From contig NZ_CAJULN010000001.1 of the NCBI RefSeq assembly GCF_910586915.1, positions 256,376-320,375 of the forward strand: 64,000 nt of DNA, written 5' to 3'. A model generated the notes under the pieces. It was not told the origin of the DNA and made no database searches. It worked only from the letters and a program-made list of their open reading frames with translations. Below are positions 28,142 through 35,969 of this stretch, piece by piece. The position numbers and the translations under genes were made by a program. Source of the DNA: an uncultured Bacteroides sp. (GTDB taxonomy: Bacteria; Bacteroidota; Bacteroidia; Bacteroidales; Bacteroidaceae). Position 1 is the first letter of the stretch. Every line of letters starts with the position of its first letter.

Positions 28142-30088
28142 ATGAATAAAATTAAGATATACATATTGTCGTGCTTGTCGGTGTTGCTATCGGCCTCATG
28201 TGAACTGAACATCGTGCCGGATAACATACCGACCATCGAAGATCACGCCTTCTCCCTGAGAAAAGAAGCGGAAAAGGTATTGTTTACCTGCTACAGATAT
28301 ATGCCCAAAGATGGAAGCCTGAATGGAAATGTGGCGTTGCTGGGTGCCGGCGAACTTTGTATTTCCAATGTATTCCGAAGCTATTTGGGTAACAATTCCT
28401 GGTATATAGCTCAAGGCTTGCAAAAGGCCGAGTCGCCCTATTGCGCCCAGTGGAACAATTTATATAAGGGAATCGCTTATTGCAATATTCTGATTGAGAA
28501 TATACATACTACTCCCGACATGGAAGATAGCGAGAAAAACCGTTGGATTGGTGAAGTGGAGTTTCTGAAGGCTTACTATCATTTCTATCTGATTAGGATG
28601 TATGGGCCGATTCCTGTGATGGACCGGTATGTTCCGGTGAACAGCGACACGGAAGAAATGCATCCTTACCGGGAGACGCTGGACAGTTGCTTCAATTATG
28701 TGACCGAGACATTGGACAAGGTGATTGCCAATCCCGACATCCCCGAGAAAATTGAGAATGAGGCGGAAGAGCTGGGCCGGGTGACCATCGGGATGGCTAA
28801 GGCCTTGAAGGCGAAAGTGCTGGTGACGGCTGCAAGCCCCCTGTTCAATGGCAATACGGACTACGAAGGAATTGCAGATAACAGAGGAGTGAAGATATTC
28901 AACCCCGTAAAGACGGTTGAAGAGAAACGCCGGCGATGGGCACAAGCCGCCGAAGCGTGCAAGGAGGCCATCGACTATCTCGAAGGATTGGGATTCGGCC
29001 TGTATTATTTTGACGACCCTACGCTGAATATCACAGCCTCGGATAAGATAATGATGAATTTGAGAGGCGCCGTTACCGAAAAGTGGAACAAAGAGGTGGT
29101 ATGGGCCAATTCGCAGTCGTGGGTAGGCTCGGGCTCTTACGACAACTATCAGATACAGGCCATGCCTCGCGATTTGAATCCCAGCCTGAGTGCCAAGAAC
29201 GCTCAGAACAGAACCAATCTTGCCGTTTCTCTCGGGTTGACCAACTCGTTCTATACTAAAAACGGCGTGCCTATCGAAGAAGACAAGACGTGGGATTATG
29301 CCAATCGGTTCGAGGTGCTGGCCCCTACGCCTTCGGCAAGTGAACCCGGATACGAGAACACGGTGATGCTGAATTATAAAACGGGAACCGTTAAATTGAA
29401 CCTCGAACGCGAACACAGGTATTACGCCAGTTTAGGATTTGATGGCGGTATCTGGTTCGGGCAGGGAAAGACGGGACTTTCGGGCCTGTATTCGGTCAAC
29501 GCGCGTAAGGGAGGAAATGTGTCGCCGATACCGGCCGACCACTCTCAGAATCTCACCGGTATCTGGCCGAAAAAGGTGGTGAACTACAAGACGGTAATGT
29601 CTGACGCCTCCACCGGATACACCTCGGTCACCTATCCGTTTCCCGTCATCCGCATGGCCGACCTGTATTTGATGTATGCCGAAGCCTTGAACGAAAAGGG
29701 AGAAGATTACGCCAACGTATTGCCGTGGATTGACAGGGTGAGAGAACGTTCGGGGCTGAAGGGCGTGAAAGAGAGCTGGGACCAATATGTAGGAAACAGC
29801 AAATATGCCACCCAGACGGGACTGCGGCAAATCATCATGCAGGAACGCCGTATCGAGTTGGCGTTCGAGGGACATTATTTCTGGGATGTACGCCGGTGGA
29901 AGACGGCGACCACCGAACTGACCGAGCCGCTGACCGGTTGGAAAGTACGTTATGGCGAAACAGACGTAGACTATTATAGCGAGAACCTGGTGCAGATTCG
30001 CGATTTTACTCCCAAAATGTATTTTTGGCCGATTGATATCAATGAGTTGAGAAAAGACCCTAATCTGGTTCAGAATTATGGTTGGTAA
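28142..30088 (+). CDS. SusD-like nutrient-binding outer-membrane lipoprotein
   Basis: 648 residues from ATG 28142 (MNKIKIYILSCLSVLLSASC, lipid Cys20). An ATG 6 nt upstream is also possible. Family features: TPR-like helices, FLKAYYHFYLIRMYGPIPV, the long helical segment with MADLYLMYAEALNEKG, ERRIELAFEGHYFWDVRRWK and the typical C-terminal FWPIDINELRKDPNLVQNYGW. It forms the ligand-capturing lid of the SusC at 24973-28128, which ends 13 nt upstream. Confidence 0.95.
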   Translation: MNKIKIYILSCLSVLLSASCELNIVPDNIPTIEDHAFSLRKEAEKVLFTCYRYMPKDGSLNGNVALLGAGELCISNVFRSYLGNNSWYIAQGLQKAESPYCAQWNNLYKGIAYCNILIENIHTTPDMEDSEKNRWIGEVEFLKAYYHFYLIRMYGPIPVMDRYVPVNSDTEEMHPYRETLDSCFNYVTETLDKVIANPDIPEKIENEAEELGRVTIGMAKALKAKVLVTAASPLFNGNTDYEGIADNRGVKIFNPVKTVEEKRRRWAQAAEACKEAIDYLEGLGFGLYYFDDPTLNITASDKIMMNLRGAVTEKWNKEVVWANSQSWVGSGSYDNYQIQAMPRDLNPSLSAKNAQNRTNLAVSLGLTNSFYTKNGVPIEEDKTWDYANRFEVLAPTPSASEPGYENTVMLNYKTGTVKLNLEREHRYYASLGFDGGIWFGQGKTGLSGLYSVNARKGGNVSPIPADHSQNLTGIWPKKVVNYKTVMSDASTGYTSVTYPFPVIRMADLYLMYAEALNEKGEDYANVLPWIDRVRERSGLKGVKESWDQYVGNSKYATQTGLRQIIMQERRIELAFEGHYFWDVRRWKTATTELTEPLTGWKVRYGETDVDYYSENLVQIRDFTPKMYFWPIDINELRKDPNLVQNYGW

Positions 30089-30113
30089 CTAATTAAAAGA
30101 GACGTTCTATTTT

Positions 30114-31361
30114 ATGAAAAAGATAATATACAGTGGCCTTTTGATGATGGCCGTTACATCGCTGTTCAGTGCTTGCGATAACGATAGTGATATGAATGCT
30201 CCTCACGGCAGTACGACTCCGCCCGAACAAGTGGTGCTGAATGGCGTGAAAAACCTGCCGGGAAAGTCGGTCATCTATTTCACACAGCCAAGCGACAAGA
30301 ATTTCCTTTATATGAAAGCCGTGTATGCGACAGACATGGGCGAACGCTCCACCTGCGCCTCCTATTTTGCCGATTCCGTAGTGGTGGAAGGCTTCGACAA
30401 AGCCGGCGAATATGAGGTGAAGCTATACTCGGTCAGCCCCGGCGAAGCATACTCCGAACCATTGGAAGTAAAAATCAATCCGGAAGAGCCGCCTTATATC
30501 ACCGCTTATAAGGAGATGGAGATAAAACCCGACTTTGCCGGTATCCGTATCAAGACATCCAATACCAGCAACGAACTGCTCACTTTCTATGTGTACCGGA
30601 AAGACGCCGCAGGCAAATGGACGGAAGCCGGAGCCTTATACACCAAGAAGCAAGAGATTAACGAACCCATACGCGGTATGGAAGCCGTTCCGTCCGAATT
30701 CAGCGTGGTCGTGAAGGACCGGTGGGGACACCTTTCCGAAAGCAAGGAGATATCGCTCACCCCCTACTACGAAGAGGAAGTGGACAAGAAGAAGATGGGC
30801 TACCTTGCCATTGGCGAATACAAAGGCTACCTGGCGCCCAACGCCAATACCCCGAAGAACCTGTATGACGGGATTATAGGCAACAACAATACGTTTATGA
30901 CCCTCTCGACGGCAGGATACGATTTCACCAAGCCCAGTTCGGTGACCCTCGACTTGGGAAAGAAGTTCAAGCTGAGCCGTATGATTGTCTATGGCAGGCG
31001 GACGGGCACCGACTATTCTTCCATATTCGACGGCTTGTATCCGAAAGAAATCGAAATTTGGGGGCGCAACGACAACAACGTAACCAAGTTCGACCCTGAG
31101 AACGATGAAGGATGGGTGCGTCTGTATCAGGGCGTGTTGCCCCGTGCCGATGGTTCGGTGATTCCGGCAGCCGTAGTCCCGCTGACCGATGCCGACAAGG
31201 AGCTGGCAAGAGACGGAAACGAACTCGAATTCTCTGCCGACCTCGATGCTTACCGCTATGTGACGTTCGTTTGTATTAAGAATTACAACGTGGGCACATC
31301 CCGCATCAATGTCGCCGAACTTACTTTCTTTGGCACACCGGAGGATAAAATAACACAGTAA
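30114..31361 (+). CDS. Surface lipoprotein with DUF4959, DUF5126 and DUF5000 (discoidin-like) regions
   Basis: 415 residues. The lipobox LFSAC sets the lipid Cys at 21. The N-terminal region (about 22-120) has two Ig-like strands as in DUF4959, the middle (about 125-225) is DUF5126-like, and the C-terminal part (about 240-410) has a discoidin or DUF5000-like galactose-binding fold (NLYDGIIGNNNTF, VTLDLGKKFKLSRMIVYGRR, YRYVTFVCIKNY). Discoidin-like domains bind glycans, so it is probably a surface glycan-binding protein of this uptake locus. It is 26 nt downstream of SusD. Confidence 0.8.
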   Translation: MKKIIYSGLLMMAVTSLFSACDNDSDMNAPHGSTTPPEQVVLNGVKNLPGKSVIYFTQPSDKNFLYMKAVYATDMGERSTCASYFADSVVVEGFDKAGEYEVKLYSVSPGEAYSEPLEVKINPEEPPYITAYKEMEIKPDFAGIRIKTSNTSNELLTFYVYRKDAAGKWTEAGALYTKKQEINEPIRGMEAVPSEFSVVVKDRWGHLSESKEISLTPYYEEEVDKKKMGYLAIGEYKGYLAPNANTPKNLYDGIIGNNNTFMTLSTAGYDFTKPSSVTLDLGKKFKLSRMIVYGRRTGTDYSSIFDGLYPKEIEIWGRNDNNVTKFDPENDEGWVRLYQGVLPRADGSVIPAAVVPLTDADKELARDGNELEFSADLDAYRYVTFVCIKNYNVGTSRINVAELTFFGTPEDKITQ

Positions 31362-31386
31362 ACCGCTATATAAAAAGACACTTATT

Positions 31387-32058
31387 ATGAAGAAACTTCT
31401 ATCTATATCACTCAGCATCCTGCTGTTGTGCTCCATGATATCCTGCGAGCCGATGGATGCCACTTATAAGGATTTTGTTAAGGACGGCCCCATCATGTAT
31501 CTGACGCGCCTGTCGAAAGACTCGTTGATAGTACGCAACGGCTGGGAGAGAATCTCGATTTCCTTTCCCGTGGTCACAGACGGCCGCTCCACGCAGATTG
31601 CGCTTGCCATGAACCAGACCGATACGGTCAGGTATGAGCTGGCAAAGAACCAGCGCACAGACATCCTCTTGGAAGATATGCGTGAAGGCTCCGTCATCTT
31701 TTCCGCCTGGCTGGAAGATGACGAGTCGAATAAGTCCTTGCCGACCGACTTCACGGGAACCATCTACGGGGCGCAGTATCAGAATTACTTGCTGAACCGT
31801 TCCATTGTCTCCAAGAAGATGGTCGACGGCAATCTGGTTATCAGCTATTCCATGTTGCTGGATAGTACATTGGTTGCCTCCAGGCTCACTTGGGAAAAGG
31901 GAGGCGTGAAAACAACGAAGGTATCCTTCTACAATGCGGAAGCAAAGGATACTCTCTACGATTTTACGCAGGATTCCTTTGTGATGGAAACCTTGTATGT
32001 CCCGCAGGAAAATGCATTGGATAGTATCTGGTCGAAGCCCGTTACGTACACGAAGTAA
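31387..32058 (+). CDS. DUF4998-like surface lipoprotein
   Basis: 223 residues with the lipobox SMISC (lipid Cys20). The mature part looks like DUF4998, a beta-rich domain often found with SusC/SusD pairs and discoidin proteins: KDSLIVRNGWERISISFPVV and STQIALAMNQTDTVRYEL. It is probably an accessory glycan-binding protein; no catalytic motif is seen. It is the last gene of the operon (25 nt after the preceding gene), followed by the 22-bp repeat array. Confidence 0.7.
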   Translation: MKKLLSISLSILLLCSMISCEPMDATYKDFVKDGPIMYLTRLSKDSLIVRNGWERISISFPVVTDGRSTQIALAMNQTDTVRYELAKNQRTDILLEDMREGSVIFSAWLEDDESNKSLPTDFTGTIYGAQYQNYLLNRSIVSKKMVDGNLVISYSMLLDSTLVASRLTWEKGGVKTTKVSFYNAEAKDTLYDFTQDSFVMETLYVPQENALDSIWSKPVTYTK

Positions 32059-32086
32059 GAGGGCGAAGAGGAACTGAATGGATGGG

Positions 32087-32196
32087 CCTATATGCGCTGT
32101 TTGCAGGGTATATAGGCCCTACTTGTAGGATATATATGTCCTGCGTGTTGCATCTATATCTCCTGCACGCACGGCATATATGTCTTGCAATCGGGA
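32087..32196 (+). repeat. Degenerate 22-bp tandem repeat array B
   Basis: Five 22-nt units at 32087, 32109, 32131, 32153 and 32175. They share TATATG or TATATC near positions 3-8, CCTGC or a near match at 10-14, and GCAGG-like ends. The phase and consensus are the same as in array A at 16906-17037. It begins 29 nt after the DUF4998 gene stop and sits between convergent genes (next stop at 32222 on the minus strand). Confidence 0.75.
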
Positions 32197-32221
32197 GATT
32201 CGTGCATTGGATGCCGCTCAT

Positions 32222-34621
32222 TTATAGCTGTTTAGACTTGATGGTATTTCCTTCGATAGTCTGTAGCATCTTCTTTTGGTTTCTGAAAAGCAGCAATCGT
32301 ATCGGTTGGCTGATGTCTGCCTGCCGGATGGCACGTTGCAGGTCTGTCAGGTTGTTTATTTCTTCCTGGTTGAATTCGAGAATAACATCATTCGCATACA
32401 CATAGTCTCTCAAAGGGTTGCCCATTACGCGGACGGAGATGACGTACACGCCCCGTTCCGAATCCATTCCGGTGGCCGAACGTTCTCCCAATGTCTCTAA
32501 GTTTTTGAGCGATAGCCCCGACCACTCGAAGATGGATGACGCGTCCGCCGCACGGTGCCGTACCGAGGGGTGGGGCATTGGCGGGCGTTGCGCCAGTGCT
32601 TGCAGTTGAGGAGAGACCACTCCGAATTTGTCCGTCTCAAAATTCCGGAATCCGCACGATGAACTGATTGGAGAGATTCGTTCCACTTCAAAGTCTCCCT
32701 CGCAGGGATTACGGAAGGTGACGGGGCAGACGACGGAATGTTTGTCCGTACCATTTTTTCGGGCGGTTGTATAGGCTATGCTGTCGGTAAATACATTATA
32801 GTCGATTTCCGTCCCCCAATGAGAGACACCAATCGGGCGGTAGGGTTCCATGACGATGTTGCGTACAAAGACGTCTCCACTGTTCTTGAACCACACATGA
32901 GGATGGAAAGTACTGTTTACCAAAATATTATTCTCAACCGTGCGGTAAAAGCCTTCGCGTAGCTTTATACCGCCGTTCAGGCACAGGTTGTTGTAGATGT
33001 GGTAGTTGCTCGAACCGTCGTCCAGGTCGATGTCCCAGCCACGGTCGCATCTGAAACGGTTGTTGCGGATGACGGTGGTAGAGGAGGCGTCGGCAAGAAT
33101 CAGGGCGGGATTGTCTGCCACGAGCCGGCTCATCTCCCGATAGGAAGCTCGCCAGAAACGGTCGCGTCCCCACGAGTTGAACGCTCCGTGGTCGCCTGTT
33201 TCCATCACTGTGTCAAACACATCGTTGTACGCTATGACGTGTCCTCCCCACGTGCCTTCGCTGATGTTGATACCGGCACGCGGAGTGTGGTAAATGCTGT
33301 TGTGGCTCACGGTGATGTGGCTGCACATTGACAGCTCCACACCGGCAGTCTGCTTCTCGAAAAGCCCGATGTGATGAATCAGGTTGTCATGGGCTGTGCA
33401 ATGGGCGGGAAAGTCGTTGTTCCGCGCGCCGCGAATGGAGTCAAGTTCGGCTATTGCGACCGCTTTGCCATACTCGAAACTTGCCGACCTGACCGCCGAC
33501 GGATTGCCTACGAAGCAAATGGCACTGGCGCCAATCTGCGAGAAGTGGCAGCCCGATACGGACGAGTGCCGGTTGTAGTTGGAGAAAAAGAGAGCATTTC
33601 CTCCTACATGATGGATGTGGCAGTTTTTGACGGTGCAATTCTCGGTACCTTCCAGCAGCAGGGCGGCTCCGCGGTATATCCGCCAGTCTGAGCGGAGCAG
33701 GGGTTCGTATTGCTCCATGAATGTGCGTACGGTTTGAGTGAACTCTATGTCTTGAATGGTGACATTGCGTACGGGAGACGACGGTTTGCCCCGCAATTCA
33801 ATCAGATGCTTCAGTTGCGGTGTTTCGAATATGGTCTTGCCGATGTCTTCACCGTCTGCCGGATAGTAGTAGAGAGTGGCCTTCTTCGGCGAGTAGTACC
33901 ATTCTCCCGGAGCATCCAGCTCTTCAAAAATGTTCTCCACCATTCGGTTTTGCTGATGCAGCCCCGACTGGCGGTTGTTCTGCCATCCTCCTTCCAGCTT
34001 CAATTTGCCTGTTTGCGGTTCTGTTCCGGTGATGCGGAAATGAAAATCTCCCCAGTCGTGCGAATGCATGGCGTGCAGGTATCCTCCGGCGGGATTCTTC
34101 CATTTTTTGATTCGTTGCGGAGAGGTGGCGTCTGCCGAGGTTCCGTTGAGGCGTACGGCGGTGGAGTCGAAATCCGGAAAGCGTGCCATCGGGCGGATAT
34201 TACCGTTTGCCAACAGCATATCCATGATGCAAGGGCGGGGCAGGGTTGCTTTCATGATACTCTCCGTATGAGGTTGCCATCTTAATTGTAATTGGATACC
34301 ACTGCTGAGGGTCACTCTTTCGCCGGGATAGGAACGAAGAATCAGTTGCTTTCTTTCCCCTCCGTCTTCGGGAGTGAGCACCAACGGATGAGTCAGGACA
34401 TATTTCCCTTCTCTCAGATAGATGGTCACTGTCCCTTCTTTGTGGCGGCGTGCCTTTTCCAGTGCTTTTTGGATGTTTTTGAATGGAGAACGTATGCTGC
34501 CGTTTCCGGAGTCCTTGCCATTGACGGACACGAAGTAGTTTGTTTGTGCCGACAGCGTAGGACACGGAGCAAGGAAGCACAACAGAATGAGGATACGGAA
34601 GCGGGTAAGTTTTTCGGCCAT
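32222..34621 (-). CDS. Exported right-handed parallel beta-helix protein with C-terminal PDZ-like domain
   Basis: 799 residues. A signal peptide ends at TLSAQ. The N-terminus (TNYFVSVNGKDSGNGSIRSP) and the repeated helix coils (about 280-640, with NCHIHHVGGNALFFSNYNRH, GWDIDLDDGSSNYHIYNNL) are those of parallel beta-helix carbohydrate-active proteins related to GH120/GH141-type folds. The final about 80 residues look like a PDZ domain (PLRDYVYANDVILEFNQEEI). A glycosidase on a pectic or host glycan is plausible, but family assignment needs profile search. It is separated from the upstream BACON gene by a large stem-loop. Confidence 0.75.
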   Translation of the reverse strand: MAEKLTRFRILILLCFLAPCPTLSAQTNYFVSVNGKDSGNGSIRSPFKNIQKALEKARRHKEGTVTIYLREGKYVLTHPLVLTPEDGGERKQLILRSYPGERVTLSSGIQLQLRWQPHTESIMKATLPRPCIMDMLLANGNIRPMARFPDFDSTAVRLNGTSADATSPQRIKKWKNPAGGYLHAMHSHDWGDFHFRITGTEPQTGKLKLEGGWQNNRQSGLHQQNRMVENIFEELDAPGEWYYSPKKATLYYYPADGEDIGKTIFETPQLKHLIELRGKPSSPVRNVTIQDIEFTQTVRTFMEQYEPLLRSDWRIYRGAALLLEGTENCTVKNCHIHHVGGNALFFSNYNRHSSVSGCHFSQIGASAICFVGNPSAVRSASFEYGKAVAIAELDSIRGARNNDFPAHCTAHDNLIHHIGLFEKQTAGVELSMCSHITVSHNSIYHTPRAGINISEGTWGGHVIAYNDVFDTVMETGDHGAFNSWGRDRFWRASYREMSRLVADNPALILADASSTTVIRNNRFRCDRGWDIDLDDGSSNYHIYNNLCLNGGIKLREGFYRTVENNILVNSTFHPHVWFKNSGDVFVRNIVMEPYRPIGVSHWGTEIDYNVFTDSIAYTTARKNGTDKHSVVCPVTFRNPCEGDFEVERISPISSSCGFRNFETDKFGVVSPQLQALAQRPPMPHPSVRHRAADASSIFEWSGLSLKNLETLGERSATGMDSERGVYVISVRVMGNPLRDYVYANDVILEFNQEEINNLTDLQRAIRQADISQPIRLLLFRNQKKMLQTIEGNTIKSKQL

Positions 34622-34653
34622 AGCGCAATAGTATGTTTATGGAAATAAAAATA

Positions 34654-34721
34654 AGGCACGAATTACATGGATTTCACGATTCCGGTAAAGTGAATCGTGC
34701 CGGTCAGTGTAATTCGTGCCT
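34654..34721. promoter_or_regulatory. Large nested stem-loop between BACON lipoprotein and beta-helix genes
   Basis: A perfect 14-bp outer stem: AGGCACGAATTACA (34654-34667) with TGTAATTCGTGCCT (34708-34721). Inside is a second stem CACGATTC (34675-34682) with GAATCGTG (34692-34699). It lies between the stop at 34792 and the start at 34621 of minus-strand genes. No T-run follows on the minus strand, so it may be an attenuator or mRNA processing/stability element rather than a plain terminator. Confidence 0.7.
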
Positions 34722-34791
34722 GAATATATGAAAAAAGTATAAGGATTTGAAGAATCTCTCTTCTCTTTTTTACCTAAGAAGAATCATGGTT

Positions 34792-35940
34792 TTATTTCTT
34801 TCCTACGTTGAATTCTCCTATTTGCATGGAGCTACCGGATTTTGAACCACCGGCAATGTCACTCCATTTCACTAATTTCACTTTGATGTATCTATATGTG
34901 GATTCCGGGATTTCTATTTTTATCTCGTCCGTATTGTTGGCGTGAGGAATATCGATGTCCGACTCTATTTCCGTAAAGTCTTTGCCGTTGTTGCTTCCTT
35001 CGATAGAAATACCCCATACTCTCAGATAATCGCAACTATTATTGCCTCTGTGTCCCCACGTGAAATAGTTGAAACTTTGCTCTACTCCCATATCAACCAC
35101 AAAATCTAACTGATAGCCGGTAGGTGTGGTACAGCCACTATATGTTTTGCCGGGTTTTACCAACGACAGGAAAGTAGTCGGATCGCCATCAAACATATCT
35201 TCCGGTTTACCGGTTTCACCATCTGCCACATATCCGTTGCCGTTGTTGTATTTGATAGATGTTTCTACACTCCATCCGTTGCGTATGAAAGGTTCTGTTC
35301 CGCTACAGATAATTTTCAACTCTGCCGTTACTCCGCTACCGTCGGTGGCTGCTACTTTGATAGTGGCTGTTCCTTCTTTTTCTATTTTCAGTATGCCGTT
35401 TGCTATGGAAACAGCGTCTTTGTCACCCTCTGCCGTGTAGTTCAGTGTTTTGTTTCCTGCGTTTTCGGGCAAAACTTCGACCAATGAATTCAGGTCGAAT
35501 GTTTGTCCTAATCCGATAACCTGATTATGCAAGGAAGCGGGTAATATGATTTCGCTTACTTTGGCGGCAGGAGCGGCTGCCTGCGTGACGGAGATTTCCT
35601 TGCGGTGCGCTTCGTCGTAAATCAGCGTCACGGTGCTGTTTCTTTCTTGTGTGACGATTGATTCTGTAATATCCAGGTTGACGATGCTGTTTTTGATGGA
35701 AGCGCGTACCCAGTTGGATTCGCTGACAATGTAGATGTGTTCGGGATTGACAGCTTCCGGTACGGTAAAGTCGCGGGTCAGCGAGCCACCTTCGTAGCCG
35801 ATTGTAAAGGCTTCGTCGGAGATGTTAATCCAGTTGTCAGGCACGGTTATTGTTTCGTTATCGCTGCTACAGGAAGCGAAGAATGCACACAAGATGCATA
35901 TGAGATGAAATACGTTGTTTCTTGTATAAAGTTGTTTCAT
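34792..35940 (-). CDS. BACON, Big-like and discoidin-like surface lipoprotein
   Basis: 382 residues. Lipobox FFASC, lipid Cys24. A BACON domain (about 35-120) reads INISDEAFTIGYEGG and ends ISVTQAAAP. A Big_2-like Ig domain (about 128-210, VSEIILPASLHNQVI...TIKVAATDGSG) follows, then an F5/8-type discoidin domain (about 215-380, YQLDFVVDMGVEQSFNYFTW, YRYIKVKLVKW). BACON and discoidin domains bind glycans or mucin. It is 29 nt downstream of the M60 gene, whose N-terminus carries a related BACON domain, so this is probably the surface glycan-binding partner of that protease. Confidence 0.85.
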   Translation of the reverse strand: MKQLYTRNNVFHLICILCAFFASCSSDNETITVPDNWINISDEAFTIGYEGGSLTRDFTVPEAVNPEHIYIVSESNWVRASIKNSIVNLDITESIVTQERNSTVTLIYDEAHRKEISVTQAAAPAAKVSEIILPASLHNQVIGLGQTFDLNSLVEVLPENAGNKTLNYTAEGDKDAVSIANGILKIEKEGTATIKVAATDGSGVTAELKIICSGTEPFIRNGWSVETSIKYNNGNGYVADGETGKPEDMFDGDPTTFLSLVKPGKTYSGCTTPTGYQLDFVVDMGVEQSFNYFTWGHRGNNSCDYLRVWGISIEGSNNGKDFTEIESDIDIPHANNTDEIKIEIPESTYRYIKVKLVKWSDIAGGSKSGSSMQIGEFNVGKK

Positions 35941-35969
35941 AACAGTTCTGTTTAATTTATATATTCCAA

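Noticed and set aside
28460..29416. 318-codon minus-strand open frame opposite SusD
   Set aside because: Composition is that of a reverse shadow; the plus-strand SusD frame explains the region.
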